Source: Lactobacillus sp. HBUAS51381 (lineage in GTDB: Bacteria > Bacillota > Bacilli > Lactobacillales > Lactobacillaceae). From it: 57,230 bases of DNA. The stretch lies in assembly GCF_012641095.1 (NCBI RefSeq), contig NZ_JAAVSC010000018.1, positions 1 through 57,230 on the forward strand, given 5' to 3'. Positions within the stretch are counted from its first letter, which is position 1. Each line of letters begins with the position of its first letter. The notes beneath the pieces are model-generated. The model saw nothing but the letters and a program-made list of their open reading frames with translations. It was not told the DNA's origin and did no database searches. The position numbers and the translations under genes are program-made. Below, in pieces: positions 1 through 9,094 of this stretch.

Positions 1-55
1 ATATTCAGTGACGACTTTAATCCTAAAATCTAAATTAAACTTAACCATAATAAAA

Positions 56-90
56 CCCCCAAGGTTGGACTTTCTGTCCAACCTTGGGGG
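56..90 (-). terminator. Rho-independent terminator hairpin
   Basis: A 15-bp perfect inverted repeat with a 5-nt loop. On the minus strand it is followed by TTTTATTA. It lies beyond the pilus operon terminator and may serve as a second stop or belong to a gene left of the window. Confidence 0.7.
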
Positions 91-107
91 TTCACTTCAT
101 TAAGGGG

Positions 108-116
108 TTATCCACA
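108..116 (+). promoter_or_regulatory. Isolated DnaA box
   Basis: A perfect TTATCCACA nonamer between two terminator hairpins. A single box has little weight alone, but the window also holds a dense cluster near 20.4-20.7 kb. Confidence 0.4.
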
Positions 117-162
117 GGTTTTGAGGTAGTCCTCGTCAAGGGCACACCCATACCATCTAAAA

Positions 163-178
163 AGTTTCACATGAAACT
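163..178. promoter_or_regulatory. parS-like ParB-binding site (variant)
   Basis: AGTTTCACATGAAACT is a near-palindrome. Its 14-bp core GTTTCACATGAAAC also occurs at 34868 and, on the opposite strand, at 46448. The accepted parS consensus is TGTTNCACGTGAAACA, so this copy differs at one central base and at both ends. Confidence 0.4.
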
Positions 179-199
179 TTTTCAAATCCACTGAACCCG

Positions 200-253
200 T
201 CAAAAGAGGCCGTTCCGACCTGGACTAAAATCCAGATCAGAACGGCCTCTTTT
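200..253. terminator. Terminator of the pilus operon
   Basis: A long hairpin with arms AAAAGAGGCCGTTC and GAACGGCCTCTTTT and a second small stem inside the loop. Runs of T follow on both strands, so it can act in both directions. It lies just after the class A sortase stop codon. Confidence 0.8.
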
Positions 254-264
254 TCATTTTCTAC

Positions 265-957
265 CTATCCTCTCGCCACCGGCTTCACCGTCTGCAGTTC
301 GCCCTGCACCACCAATCGTTTCGGTTCATTTCGCTTCGCCGAGGCACAGGTGACCAATGTGACCAGCTTTTTGCCTGGGACATCGTTGATGACTTCAACC
401 TGATACCGGTCAACCACCCGCACCCGCGTTACCCGATATCGATAGACCTGCCGTTGATCCGTCAAATACACGCTATCGCCACGATGGACGCCTTCGAGGG
501 GCGAGAACCGGAGGCGTTTCGTTGTCATATAATGTCCGGCCAGCGCGTAATTGCCCTGTCCCATCCGCTGGTCCGCCTTGAGGGTGCCCGCGCCACGGAC
601 CAACACGGTATTACTGACGCCGACGCCAATCGGCAAGTCCAAGCCAACCGCGGGCACTCGTAGCTGGCCGATCGCACCATACCTGCTGGTTCCAGCCAAC
701 TCCTGTAGGCCATAACCGGCTACCGAAACGGGCGTCAGTTGTTTGGTCTTGGCGTAATTGAACGGGGCGGTCTTCCCCTTTGCCGCACGATTCGCCCGCT
801 GGACACTTTCGACCGTCATCCCGTGCATTGCCGTCTTCCCCAACTGCGTCACCGAGAAGTTTCGTGTCAGTCCCAGTAGGACCAAGCCGGTGCCGCCGAG
901 AAACATCAGGAGTAGCCAGAGGGACGTCTTTTTAAATCGTCGTTTACGCGTTGCCAT
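265..957 (-). CDS. Class A-type sortase of the pilus cluster
   Basis: A membrane-anchored cysteine transpeptidase that probably fixes the finished pilus, or other LPxTG proteins, to the cell wall. The 230-residue protein has a basic N-terminus, one membrane segment at about 13-30, and a sortase fold with catalytic His142 (in AGHYM), Cys204 (in LVTCAS) and Arg214. It has no C-terminal membrane segment and no lid motif, which separates it from the class C enzyme upstream. Its ATG directly abuts the TAA of that gene, so the two are co-transcribed and probably translationally coupled. It is the last gene of the operon and is followed by a strong terminator. Whether it is a housekeeping or a pilus-dedicated sortase cannot be told here. 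Confidence 0.88.
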   Translation of the reverse strand: MATRKRRFKKTSLWLLLMFLGGTGLVLLGLTRNFSVTQLGKTAMHGMTVESVQRANRAAKGKTAPFNYAKTKQLTPVSVAGYGLQELAGTSRYGAIGQLRVPAVGLDLPIGVGVSNTVLVRGAGTLKADQRMGQGNYALAGHYMTTKRLRFSPLEGVHRGDSVYLTDQRQVYRYRVTRVRVVDRYQVEVINDVPGKKLVTLVTCASAKRNEPKRLVVQGELQTVKPVARG

Positions 958-1740
958 TTAACGTCCCTCCTTTGACCGGCGGTACCGCCGATAGCCTGTC
1001 CACATGCCCCCCATGATGAGTACGCCCGCCAACACGATCAAGCCAATCTTGTACCAATCCCAAACAAACTTACCTTGCGGAATCGTTTGCGTTTCATTGG
1101 GAATCCGCTGGCCGGTTACCAAGAGCCGGTGCGTGTTGATCATATACGGCGTACACGTCATCAGCGTCACCTGATTCTTCGTCGCCACACGCTGGATCGG
1201 TTGCCGCGTCGCCGCCTTCACGGTCCGTAGGTTGGTTACCTCATAGGTCATCAACCCGTAAGCGTTCTTCAGGTAAAAGCGATCACCGCGTTGGAGCCGG
1301 GGTAGGTCGGTAAAGAGTTGGGCGCCGGGGAGTCCCCGGTGAGCCGTAATCAGGCTGTGCTGGTTGCGTTTGCCCTGCGGCGTGTCCGTCCCGCGGACCA
1401 CCCCCGCATATTTCTGGAGCACCTGTTCGCTGGTGTTGGCAAATACCGGCAGTTCCACGTTAATCTTGGGAATCGCCACGAGGGCTAGCGGTGTCGTCTC
1501 CACAAAACCTTTACTGTCGGCCTTGAACGGGTCTTGAACCGTGGTCTGATCCGTCGTTTCTTCCTGTTGCAGCGCCCGTTGGAGTGCCTTGAGCTGCGTC
1601 TGACTGGCCGTACTCAGCTGACGTTTATAGGCGGTCAGAACCCCCTGCTGGCGCCATCCCGTCACCACATTGCTGGCGGCCGGGTAGCCAATCAGGCCGA
1701 GGCCTAAGCAAAAGAGTAGGATGATGAGCCATTTACGCAT
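958..1740 (-). CDS. Class C sortase (pilin polymerase)
   Basis: Joins pilin subunits by linking the LPxTG threonine of one pilin to a lysine of the next. The 260-residue protein has an N-terminal membrane segment (about 4-22), a DPF lid motif at 70-72, catalytic His134 (TAHRG), Cys196 (LMTCTPY) and Arg205, and a second membrane segment at about 229-248. Lid plus two membrane segments is the class C signature. It lies between the backbone pilin and the class A sortase, all on the same strand. A GGAGGAT ribosome site precedes the ATG. Confidence 0.92.
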   Translation of the reverse strand: MRKWLIILLFCLGLGLIGYPAASNVVTGWRQQGVLTAYKRQLSTASQTQLKALQRALQQEETTDQTTVQDPFKADSKGFVETTPLALVAIPKINVELPVFANTSEQVLQKYAGVVRGTDTPQGKRNQHSLITAHRGLPGAQLFTDLPRLQRGDRFYLKNAYGLMTYEVTNLRTVKAATRQPIQRVATKNQVTLMTCTPYMINTHRLLVTGQRIPNETQTIPQGKFVWDWYKIGLIVLAGVLIMGGMWTGYRRYRRSKEGR

Positions 1741-1785
1741 GGGAGATCCTCCTTTCCCGTGTCGTCTGAGCGGTCAGCCTAAAGT

Positions 1786-3231
1786 CTAGTTCTGTTGCCG
1801 CTGTTGCCGGTAGTACAGGTAACCTGCGCCACCCATCAGGAGACTCCCGATCAGGAGGAACAACCAGATGCCCATCCCCCCGGTAATCGGCAGGGCGTAG
1901 CGGTCGTTTTTAATCGTGACCAGTTGCGTTTCTGTATTAATCTCAAATGCGGTCGCGTCCTTCAGTAAGGCATAGCCAGCGGGGGCTTGCGTTTCAACCA
2001 GGTTGTACGTCACCTTGCCATCCCGTTGGTCGTACACGTACGGAACGCCGGTGAAGTCAAACGTGCCATCATCCCCGGAAACGATCTCCGTCGCATCCGC
2101 CTTGTCGGCAACCCATTTCACAAACGTCTGGCCATCAAAGACCGCCCACGCGATATCGCCCGTATGCGTCACCTTCTGGACCTTGAACTTCGCACCGGCC
2201 AAGCCTCTGTCCGTATTCTGGCCATCGACCTTCTTAAATTTGGCGCCGCCCAGAATTAGGTAGTTCAAGATGCCAATCCGATCGTCTTCAATCTTGAAGT
2301 ATGATTTGTCTGGCTTCGTTTCCGTCGCGGTAATTTTACCATCCTTATCAACCGTAAATGTCAGAGAGATTTTGCCATCCTTGACCTCGTCTTGGTTGTA
2401 CCACGGGTAATTGTCAATCGCGATTTCCGTCAACACGTATTCCACACCCGCCGTTAAGTTGCCAAACGTAATGTCACCCTTGTCGTTAGTCGTTAATTTC
2501 GTGACGTCGCCGGACCCATCCGCGCGTTTCAGCTCGAATTCAACCCCGCTTAACGCCACGTAGTCTTTACTCGTTGGGTCTTTGGGATTAATCCCGACCT
2601 TGTGGATCTCGGGATCAACGTTACTGGCAATCACGTTCTTGGGGTATAGGTGAATGGTGCTCTTATTGCTCAATGGCAAGCCGATAATCATGGGTGCCGA
2701 TAGCCCCGTCAGATGGTGCGTGGGTGCCTTGGTTTCCATGATGAGGTAGAAACCGTTGTTTGGGAGGTCCGCAAAGGTTAGTAGACCATCACTCGTCGTT
2801 AATTCTTTCTCTGCGACCAACGCGAGCTTATTTTTTTCAACGAAGGCGGCCTGTGCCTTGAGAACGTCGGCCGGATCCGTCTTGCCGGCAAGAATCTCTT
2901 CAAGCAACTCGTCCCGTACGGTTTTAAACGTTTGGCCATCCGTCTGACCGCTCGTAACGCCCCGGTCTTTAAGCAACGCGGTTAAATCATACACGCCGTA
3001 GGTCACAGCCCCATACTTGGTTGCGTCGTAGGCCGTCATCCCATTGAGGAGGGGGAGTTCATCCCCCGTGTTCTGCAGGGTCTGGTCCGACTGATTGTCC
3101 ACCTTGTGCAGCTTCATGGTGACCGTCTCTGGTGTGGTCTCAGCGGCATGTGCGGCCGCCTGACCGCCCAATGCGAGGCCACAAACGGCGAAAGTAGCGA
3201 GTGCGAATTGACGTAATTTTGTGAATTTCAT
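1786..3231 (-). CDS. LPxTG backbone (major) pilin, SpaA type
   Basis: Probable shaft subunit of a sortase-assembled pilus. A signal peptide of about 30 residues ends in AHA. A pilin-type motif with YPKN at 196-199 offers Lys198 as the acceptor lysine. Cna-B-like domains follow, with an E-box (YNLVETQAPAGY, 409-420, Glu413), which suggests intramolecular isopeptide bonds. The sorting signal is LPITG (447-451), then a hydrophobic segment and a basic tail. At 481 residues it fits Gram-positive backbone pilins. The start is supported by AGGAGG overlapping the stop codon of the adhesin gene four bases upstream. Confidence 0.9.
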   Translation of the reverse strand: MKFTKLRQFALATFAVCGLALGGQAAAHAAETTPETVTMKLHKVDNQSDQTLQNTGDELPLLNGMTAYDATKYGAVTYGVYDLTALLKDRGVTSGQTDGQTFKTVRDELLEEILAGKTDPADVLKAQAAFVEKNKLALVAEKELTTSDGLLTFADLPNNGFYLIMETKAPTHHLTGLSAPMIIGLPLSNKSTIHLYPKNVIASNVDPEIHKVGINPKDPTSKDYVALSGVEFELKRADGSGDVTKLTTNDKGDITFGNLTAGVEYVLTEIAIDNYPWYNQDEVKDGKISLTFTVDKDGKITATETKPDKSYFKIEDDRIGILNYLILGGAKFKKVDGQNTDRGLAGAKFKVQKVTHTGDIAWAVFDGQTFVKWVADKADATEIVSGDDGTFDFTGVPYVYDQRDGKVTYNLVETQAPAGYALLKDATAFEINTETQLVTIKNDRYALPITGGMGIWLFLLIGSLLMGGAGYLYYRQQRQQN

Positions 3232-3235
3232 GGGG

Positions 3236-6118
3236 TTATCCTCCTCTAGGGTGGGTGCGCCAAATGGCGAGCGACGATAGGGTCAGTGTAAGCCCTAAGA
3301 CAATGAGCCAGAAGATCCCCTGCCCCCCGGTAACGGGGAGACTGTACGGGTCATTTTTTATCTGGTCTGGTGTGGTTTGTTTCTGATCGGAAATCGTAAA
3401 CTGATGCGTTGCCCCCAGGGTATAGCCGTCCGGTGCCTGCACCTCAATCAGCGTGTAGTCACCGTGGGGGAGACCCGTGACCTCAAAGGCCCCTGTGTCG
3501 GACCCCTTCAGTCGTGTGGCCTGATCGCGTCGGTCGACCGCGCCGGTCAATTTGCCGGCGGCGTCAAACGTCAGGTACTGATCGTGACTGTTTTGGATGA
3601 TGAATTCGGCGCCGGCAAGGTTATCGCCACTCGTGCCGTCAACCTTTTGGAACTGGTAAGCGCCACGCTTCAGCCGGTTGGTCATGGTGATGACCTGGTG
3701 CCGATCGTCATTGGTGATGCTGACCTGTACCGCATCCCCCGTGATCGCCCAGCGTTTGGCTTTCGCATTGTACGTTAGGGTAAAGCTGTCACGATCCACG
3801 TATGCGCCGGGAACCGTTTCGGTAATCGTGTACGTCTGTTGCCGGTCCAGGTCGCTCAGGTCGATAGTACCATCCGCATCGGTGACGTACGTCTTGTGGA
3901 AACCGTTGTCGCCGGTTACCGTGAAGCCGACGTTTCCGAGCGATGCATCCGTTGCGGGGTCCCAGTGGAGGTCCCCCACCTTCTTGAGTGTTAGGTCGAT
4001 TGGGTTACGTTTGAAATGTGTGACCACTTTATTGGTAGACTTCTCCCACGTGTAATGTGTGCCAGAATCAAACTTGACCTTGGCCTGGTTCTCAAACGTC
4101 CCGAGGAAGTCTTCACTAAAGTTGACTTTCATCTGAAAGGCGAAGGGTTGGCCGTCAAACGTCAACGTTTCGATTTCCTTGTCGGACAACTCATACGTGA
4201 CGTGCCGACCATTCGTCACGGTCACCTGGCCACTCTTAGCGATGAGGTCTCCATTCGTGTTGTAGAGACGAATGTCCTCGGCCTTGACCGTCATGCCCGC
4301 CGGTAACTCATCCGTTAGAATAATCTTATCCGGCTTAGCGATGGACTCATCGGGAATGCTGTAGGTTGGTTGATAAATCGTGTAGTAAAAGCTCGTCATG
4401 TTTTCAAGATCCCGGTCAACCGTGACCTGATCCAGGTTGTTATTTTCTACACCCAGGTCGCTGGTCCGGTGAACCGTCTTCTGCGGCGCAAGGGGTTCTA
4501 GGGGAACCACGTAACCGCTGGAGAAGGACTGCCACGTAAACCCGGATTCACTCATTAACTTGAACTTCTGGGTCGTGCCGACCATGGGGAAGGACACGGC
4601 GCCCCGTTCGTAGTTGGTGGACCCGAGGAAGTCCCCCCATTGATTCGGCCCATTGTATGGTTGGCCTTCCTGCCAAACCCCCTCACCAATGCCTTCGTAC
4701 CACCCATCATCGCGGGGAGCAACCAAGGAATCAACTGAGAGTTTGCCTGTCAGCCCCGACCGTGTGCCGGCCCATTCGTGTTCGCCAGTGTCATTCCCGT
4801 TTAGCGAACCAAAGGTGAAGTACGACGTGTGTTCCTCGCCGTCGCCGGGCTCAAGGAAATCAAGCGCCCGGGTTCCATCGGCGTTGGTGAACGTAATGTC
4901 GATGTCGAAGCTCTTGATCCCGTTGTAGACGATCCCGGAATAGAAGTTGTTGGAAAAGTCAATGTAGCGGTCCTTACCGTCCGTTCCGGCGGGGACATTG
5001 TCATTGTAGACAATGTTTGAAATGGTGAGGATGGCCCCCATCGTTTGGTCCGGCTTTTCCGCCGTTGCGGAGGTCGTGTAGGCCCCGACATTCTGGTAGT
5101 AGACCACGATGGTGTCGTCCTTGGCCGGTGTCTGGTTGAAGACGAGGGCGTAGGCTTTGGCCTGGTCCGCCTGTTGGTAGGAGTAGTAGTACTGGTCGCC
5201 GTAGCTGTTGTTCCAGTACGTGTTGCCGTTAGCATTCGACTGCTTCGGTCCCTTGACGGTGGCCTTCTGATCACTGAGAAGCGACCCGCCAATCTCCAAT
5301 TCCGAGGACCAACTGCCAATCTGAATCTGTCCGCGGTGAACCGCAAGCGGCGTCCCCGTGAGGTTATCCCGTTGGTCCTTAGCCGGTGTTGCCCGACTCA
5401 TCTTAGTCGTGGGCGCCGGCTGGGCATCGGCGTCGTCATCAGCGGTTTTACTGGCCGATTGACTCGTGGATGTAGCGGATTTTTGAGAATGGGCTGACCG
5501 CGACCGTTGCTTGGTGGACTGGGACCGTTGCTTGACGGTCGTTTGGGAGGAAGCTTGTGATGAGGCTTGTGACGTTGAGGAAGAAGCGGCCTGGTTACTG
5601 CTGCTCGTGTTGCTCGTGGCTGACTCTTCCGTTGCGTTATCGGTTTGATCAGCCGTGACCGTCACCTCGGGAAGGGTAAACGTTTCGTCCGTGTCGGCTA
5701 CCTTTAATTCCAGTTGAAGTTTGTCGGTCAGCAAGGGGTCGGCCACCGTCAGGGGAACCACGAGGTCAACGGTTTGTGGTTGCTCTTGCTTGTTTGTGAG
5801 CATGAGTTGCCGTTTTGGGTTAACCTCCGCCGTAATGTCTTGGGCCGGGTCGAGGTCGGCAAGCTTCCCCGGGGTAAATGTGGCCTCATCCTGTTCGGTT
5901 AAGGTAATCACCGTGTCTCCGGCGGGTAGTTCAACCGTCAGTGCCAGTTGCAGATCCTGCGGACGATGGCTGGGAATGTCCTGGACGACTTTACCCGCTT
6001 GATCATGGAAGACCGCCGATTGGATACTATTTGCTCGTTTCTGAGCATAACTGTGTAAAAGGGGAGTTAAACCAACGAGACAACCAATCAGTAAAAAGAT
6101 TTTTAACCATTTTTTCAT
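3236..6118 (-). CDS. Large LPxTG pilus adhesin (probable tip pilin)
   Basis: First gene of the pilus operon, 960 residues. The ATG at 6118 is preferred over the longer frame because GGAGGT lies seven bases before it and a signal peptide follows (MKKWLKIFLLIG). In order: a beta-rich N-terminal domain, a Ser/Thr/Gln/Lys-rich linker at about 155-230, a long adhesive region, then two or three Cna-B-like repeats with E-box sequences such as YTLIEVQAPDGY. It ends with LPVTG, a membrane segment and a short basic tail. No von Willebrand A domain is evident. The ligand is unknown. Tip location is inferred from size and operon position. Confidence 0.82.
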   Translation of the reverse strand: MKKWLKIFLLIGCLVGLTPLLHSYAQKRANSIQSAVFHDQAGKVVQDIPSHRPQDLQLALTVELPAGDTVITLTEQDEATFTPGKLADLDPAQDITAEVNPKRQLMLTNKQEQPQTVDLVVPLTVADPLLTDKLQLELKVADTDETFTLPEVTVTADQTDNATEESATSNTSSSNQAASSSTSQASSQASSQTTVKQRSQSTKQRSRSAHSQKSATSTSQSASKTADDDADAQPAPTTKMSRATPAKDQRDNLTGTPLAVHRGQIQIGSWSSELEIGGSLLSDQKATVKGPKQSNANGNTYWNNSYGDQYYYSYQQADQAKAYALVFNQTPAKDDTIVVYYQNVGAYTTSATAEKPDQTMGAILTISNIVYNDNVPAGTDGKDRYIDFSNNFYSGIVYNGIKSFDIDITFTNADGTRALDFLEPGDGEEHTSYFTFGSLNGNDTGEHEWAGTRSGLTGKLSVDSLVAPRDDGWYEGIGEGVWQEGQPYNGPNQWGDFLGSTNYERGAVSFPMVGTTQKFKLMSESGFTWQSFSSGYVVPLEPLAPQKTVHRTSDLGVENNNLDQVTVDRDLENMTSFYYTIYQPTYSIPDESIAKPDKIILTDELPAGMTVKAEDIRLYNTNGDLIAKSGQVTVTNGRHVTYELSDKEIETLTFDGQPFAFQMKVNFSEDFLGTFENQAKVKFDSGTHYTWEKSTNKVVTHFKRNPIDLTLKKVGDLHWDPATDASLGNVGFTVTGDNGFHKTYVTDADGTIDLSDLDRQQTYTITETVPGAYVDRDSFTLTYNAKAKRWAITGDAVQVSITNDDRHQVITMTNRLKRGAYQFQKVDGTSGDNLAGAEFIIQNSHDQYLTFDAAGKLTGAVDRRDQATRLKGSDTGAFEVTGLPHGDYTLIEVQAPDGYTLGATHQFTISDQKQTTPDQIKNDPYSLPVTGGQGIFWLIVLGLTLTLSSLAIWRTHPRGG

Positions 6119-6468
6119 GAGGGATACCTCCATATCGAAGCGGGTTGCGAGCTGTTTTTTTATTCGTAGGCTTAGATTAACAGTGAAATTTGAAAAAATT
6201 ATGAACATCATATGCATTTTATAATAATGTTAACCTTGTCGTTGTGTTATATACTAAAATAGATGTAACGTCTAATTGTCAGCCGCACACATCACGCCCC
6301 TCAAGCATAACTATTAAAAGAATTATCTTTACGTGCGGTGAAAAGGCCGACTAGTCCCCTATCTGACGGTAAAAATTATGGTCAATATCAGTTTTGAAGA
6401 AATGCTGATTCTCGCTAGGAGCCGCCATTCAGGAGTGCTACACTGATTGAGAACAGGAGGAGATATCT
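6119..6468. other. Divergent intergenic region, pilus operon / secreted protein
   Basis: About 350 bp between oppositely directed genes. The half next to the pilus operon is AT-rich and should hold both promoters, but no -35/-10 pair stands out enough to assign. No ORF with a ribosome site, RNA gene or repeat was seen. Confidence 0.5.
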
Positions 6469-7245
6469 ATGGAAAAGATGCACTTGTTTCAAGGCGCCCT
6501 AGCCATCGGAGTTGGTGTGGGCTTACTCGGTTTCGGAGGAATTTCGGCAGCGGCCAGCAGTCAATATTCGGCAGCACGCTCCCGATCCGTTCGACTGGTC
6601 TGGCGTAAACCGATGAAGCAGCGGGCCTATACGGCAACGACGGGGTCCCGTTTTTCGCGGCATTTGGGCGTGCGCTATAGCAAAAATAAAGCGACCGCCA
6701 ACGTCACGTGGTATACGGATGCGCATGAAAAAATGTATAAGAAGTATCAGGGCCATTCGACCATTTACTATCACGTGAAGAGCGCTGACAGGACCTTACA
6801 GGGATGGATCTGGCGCGGCTACTTGAAACCAGTCAAGGCTAAGACATCGGATGCGGCCGTCACCGCAACGGCGAACCCCGATGACCCCGGGACCCGTGCA
6901 CCAATCGCCAATGAACGGCTACTCGACCAGGAAATCTTGAACCTTTTCCCGGGAACGATTGAGGATAAGACGCTGGACCAACAGGCTGGGGCCGTGGTCT
7001 ACACCGACGACGGTGAGGAGGGGCCAACGGTCAAACCGGGCCAGGTCTATATTCGCCTCTACAACTCCGCACGGGTCATGAACACCCAGAATTACGCGAA
7101 CTTATTGGCGAAGGCGGGCTATCCAGCCACGAAGCGCAGTCAATACCGCGGCTGGCACATTGGTGTCCGGGCCCAAGTCGAAGACGGCTACGGTGAAGGC
7201 GTTAGCCAGGGCGACGCGGCCATCTTCTTAGCACCGGGGAAATAG
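6469..7245 (+). CDS. Secreted protein, paralogue of the protein at 11424-12284
   Basis: Function unknown. The 258-residue protein has a signal peptide (cleavage near the AAAS at about 28-31). A first domain of about 85 residues contains VWRKPM, TDAHEK, IYYHV and ends in GWIWRGYLKP. A second domain ends with a GWHIGV block. Both domains and all these motifs recur in the leftward gene at 11424-12284, so the two are paralogues about 4 kb apart. The GWIWRGYLKP block resembles SH3/SLAP-like wall-binding repeats seen in lactobacilli, but that is inference. A GGAGGAG site precedes the ATG. Confidence 0.75.
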   Translation: MEKMHLFQGALAIGVGVGLLGFGGISAAASSQYSAARSRSVRLVWRKPMKQRAYTATTGSRFSRHLGVRYSKNKATANVTWYTDAHEKMYKKYQGHSTIYYHVKSADRTLQGWIWRGYLKPVKAKTSDAAVTATANPDDPGTRAPIANERLLDQEILNLFPGTIEDKTLDQQAGAVVYTDDGEEGPTVKPGQVYIRLYNSARVMNTQNYANLLAKAGYPATKRSQYRGWHIGVRAQVEDGYGEGVSQGDAAIFLAPGK

Positions 7246-7321
7246 GTTAGCCTGCGTGTCGGGGAGAACGGTTATCTTGACAGCTTTCAATGACTAATAT
7301 AATTTAGAATTCGTTCTACAT

Positions 7322-7368
7322 AAGGTATCGGATGGGCTCGCTATTGCTGGCCATTCGGTGCCTTTTTT
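7322..7368 (+). terminator. Terminator after the secreted protein gene
   Basis: A 14-bp stem (7322-7335 with 7351-7364) that includes several G-U pairs, followed by six T residues on the plus strand. Confidence 0.6.
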
Positions 7369-7533
7369 AACGGCTTTAATTAGGTAGGATATCTGGTCCA
7401 CCTTCCGATATTGGTGTCGTTACGTTAATGGTTAAAAAGTTAAGACTGATATATGAGTTTTCATTTGTTGTTTCATTCGTCGTTGTGAGGAATCGCTAAT
7501 TATCAGGATAGGTCAATTTAGTTTGCCCTTTTA

Positions 7534-7562
7534 TTGTTGTAAACCGCTTTCAATGCTACTAT
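7534..7562 (+). promoter_or_regulatory. gntP promoter overlapped by a cre-like operator
   Basis: TTGTTG (7534-7539) and TACTAT (7557-7562) are 17 bases apart. Between them lies TGTAAACCGCTTTCA (7538-7552), an imperfect palindrome close to the catabolite-responsive element bound by CcpA, but one base longer than the usual 14-mer. A repressor bound here would block polymerase. Another LacI-family protein is an alternative. Confidence 0.5.
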
Positions 7563-7606
7563 AGATGGGTAACTGATATATCTGTTTATCATTTAGGAGG
7601 GATTTT

Positions 7607-8944
7607 ATGGTAGCTGACTTACTCGCACTTTTCTGGGTTTTACTCGGGATTCTGCTCTTGGTTTTCCTAATCGTCAAAACCAAGGTACATAATATTATTG
7701 CGTTACTGATTTCAGGTTTATTCATTGCCTTTGCCGAGGGCTTACCTTTGGTGAAGATTGCCACCACGATTCAAGAAGGTATTGGGAGCGTCATGTCCTC
7801 TTTGCTCTTGATTGTGATTTTTGGGGCCATCATTGGGAAAATGATGACCGAATCTGGGGCGTCTCAACAAATTGCGGACACGATCGTCCATGCCATGGGG
7901 CGGAAGATGTTGCCCTACGCTTTACTGATCATCGGAACTATCTTCGGGATGTCCATGTTTTACGAGGTTGCCTTCTTAATCACCATGCCTTTAGTGATTA
8001 ATATCGCGAAGGAAGCTAAAGTGCCCTACATGAAATTAGTCATTCCGACCATTGCTGGGGCGACGATGGGCCATAGTATTTTCCCACCGCAACCCGGTCC
8101 AATGGCCTTGGTAACGGCCTTCCACGCGGATATTGCGCAAGTCTACATTCTCGGTTTCATCGTCATTGTCCCGACGATTATCTGTTCCGGGGTCTTGATT
8201 CAACGCTTCATCCCCGGCCTAGCGGACATGCCGCTGGGCAACGTGATGAAGCCGGCGCCTAAGCGTGCTGCCAATGATATTCCCAGTTTCAGGACAAGTA
8301 TCATCATTCCCCTACTGCCAGCGATTATCATTATCTGTGCGTCCATCGCTAAATCATTGGCCGCCACTAGCAGCTGGGTCTTTAAGTTCTCCAGCTTCAT
8401 CGGGAGTGCCGAGATTAGCATGTTAATCACGGTTATCGTCGCCATGATTCTGTTTGGCTACCGTAGAGGCATGTCGGGTAAACAAATTTCCGACCACATG
8501 ACTAGCGCCATTGCTGGTATCTCTAACGTCCTCATGGTCATCGCCGCCGGTGGTGTCATGAAGGAAGTTATCATTGATAGCGGTATTGGGAGTAAAATTG
8601 TCGATTTAGTTGGTCATACCAATATCTCACCGCTCATCTTAGCTTGGATTATTACCGTCCTAATTCGCTTAATGACGGGACAAGGGGCCGTTTCCGCCAT
8701 CACCGCCGCGGGAATCGTGGCGCCGATGGTCGTGGCTTTCCACGTCAATCCAGCCCTGATGATGTTGGCCTGTGCCTGTGGGAGTAACACCACCACGCTG
8801 ATGTACGATGGCGGCTTCCTATTGTACCAACAATCATTTGGGATTTCTTTGAAGGATACCTTCAAGACTTGGGGCCTGTTGGAATTTGTGAATTCCTTTG
8901 TCGGCCTACTGATGGTTCTGCTGATTAGCGTCTTTGTTCATTAA
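7607..8944 (+). CDS. gntP: GntP-family gluconate:proton symporter
   Basis: Integral membrane carrier for gluconate or a related sugar acid. The 445 residues form about 12-14 hydrophobic segments typical of GntP permeases, with conserved stretches such as FPPQPGP near residue 165 and a glycine/asparagine-rich CGSNTTTLMYDGG near 390. A strong AGGAGGG site lies before the ATG. The gene stands alone, with no gluconate kinase or GntR regulator beside it, so control probably comes from the cre-like operator upstream. The exact substrate cannot be fixed, since GntP relatives also carry idonate, fructuronate or glycerate. Confidence 0.88.
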   Translation: MVADLLALFWVLLGILLLVFLIVKTKVHNIIALLISGLFIAFAEGLPLVKIATTIQEGIGSVMSSLLLIVIFGAIIGKMMTESGASQQIADTIVHAMGRKMLPYALLIIGTIFGMSMFYEVAFLITMPLVINIAKEAKVPYMKLVIPTIAGATMGHSIFPPQPGPMALVTAFHADIAQVYILGFIVIVPTIICSGVLIQRFIPGLADMPLGNVMKPAPKRAANDIPSFRTSIIIPLLPAIIIICASIAKSLAATSSWVFKFSSFIGSAEISMLITVIVAMILFGYRRGMSGKQISDHMTSAIAGISNVLMVIAAGGVMKEVIIDSGIGSKIVDLVGHTNISPLILAWIITVLIRLMTGQGAVSAITAAGIVAPMVVAFHVNPALMMLACACGSNTTTLMYDGGFLLYQQSFGISLKDTFKTWGLLEFVNSFVGLLMVLLISVFVH

Positions 8945-8965
8945 ATTATTTCACTAGATAGTCAT

Positions 8966-9014
8966 AAACGAGCCGCCGAAACGGGTTGAAACCCCAGCTT
9001 CGGTGGCTCGTTTT
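8966..9014. terminator. Bidirectional terminator after gntP
   Basis: A 15-bp stem (AAACGAGCCGCCGAA pairing with TTCGGTGGCTCGTTT) with T residues on both sides. It separates gntP from the convergent gene. Confidence 0.8.
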
Positions 9015-9094
9015 ACGACAAAATTTAAATTCAGTGTTGTTATCATACGGCCGTCTAATTGAAAAGACGCATTACCTGACGAATTACCTACAAT

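Noticed and set aside
4801-5346. Arg/Thr/Ser-rich 181-codon frame on the minus strand inside the adhesin gene
   Set aside because: Out-of-frame shadow of the adhesin with low-complexity composition and no ribosome site.
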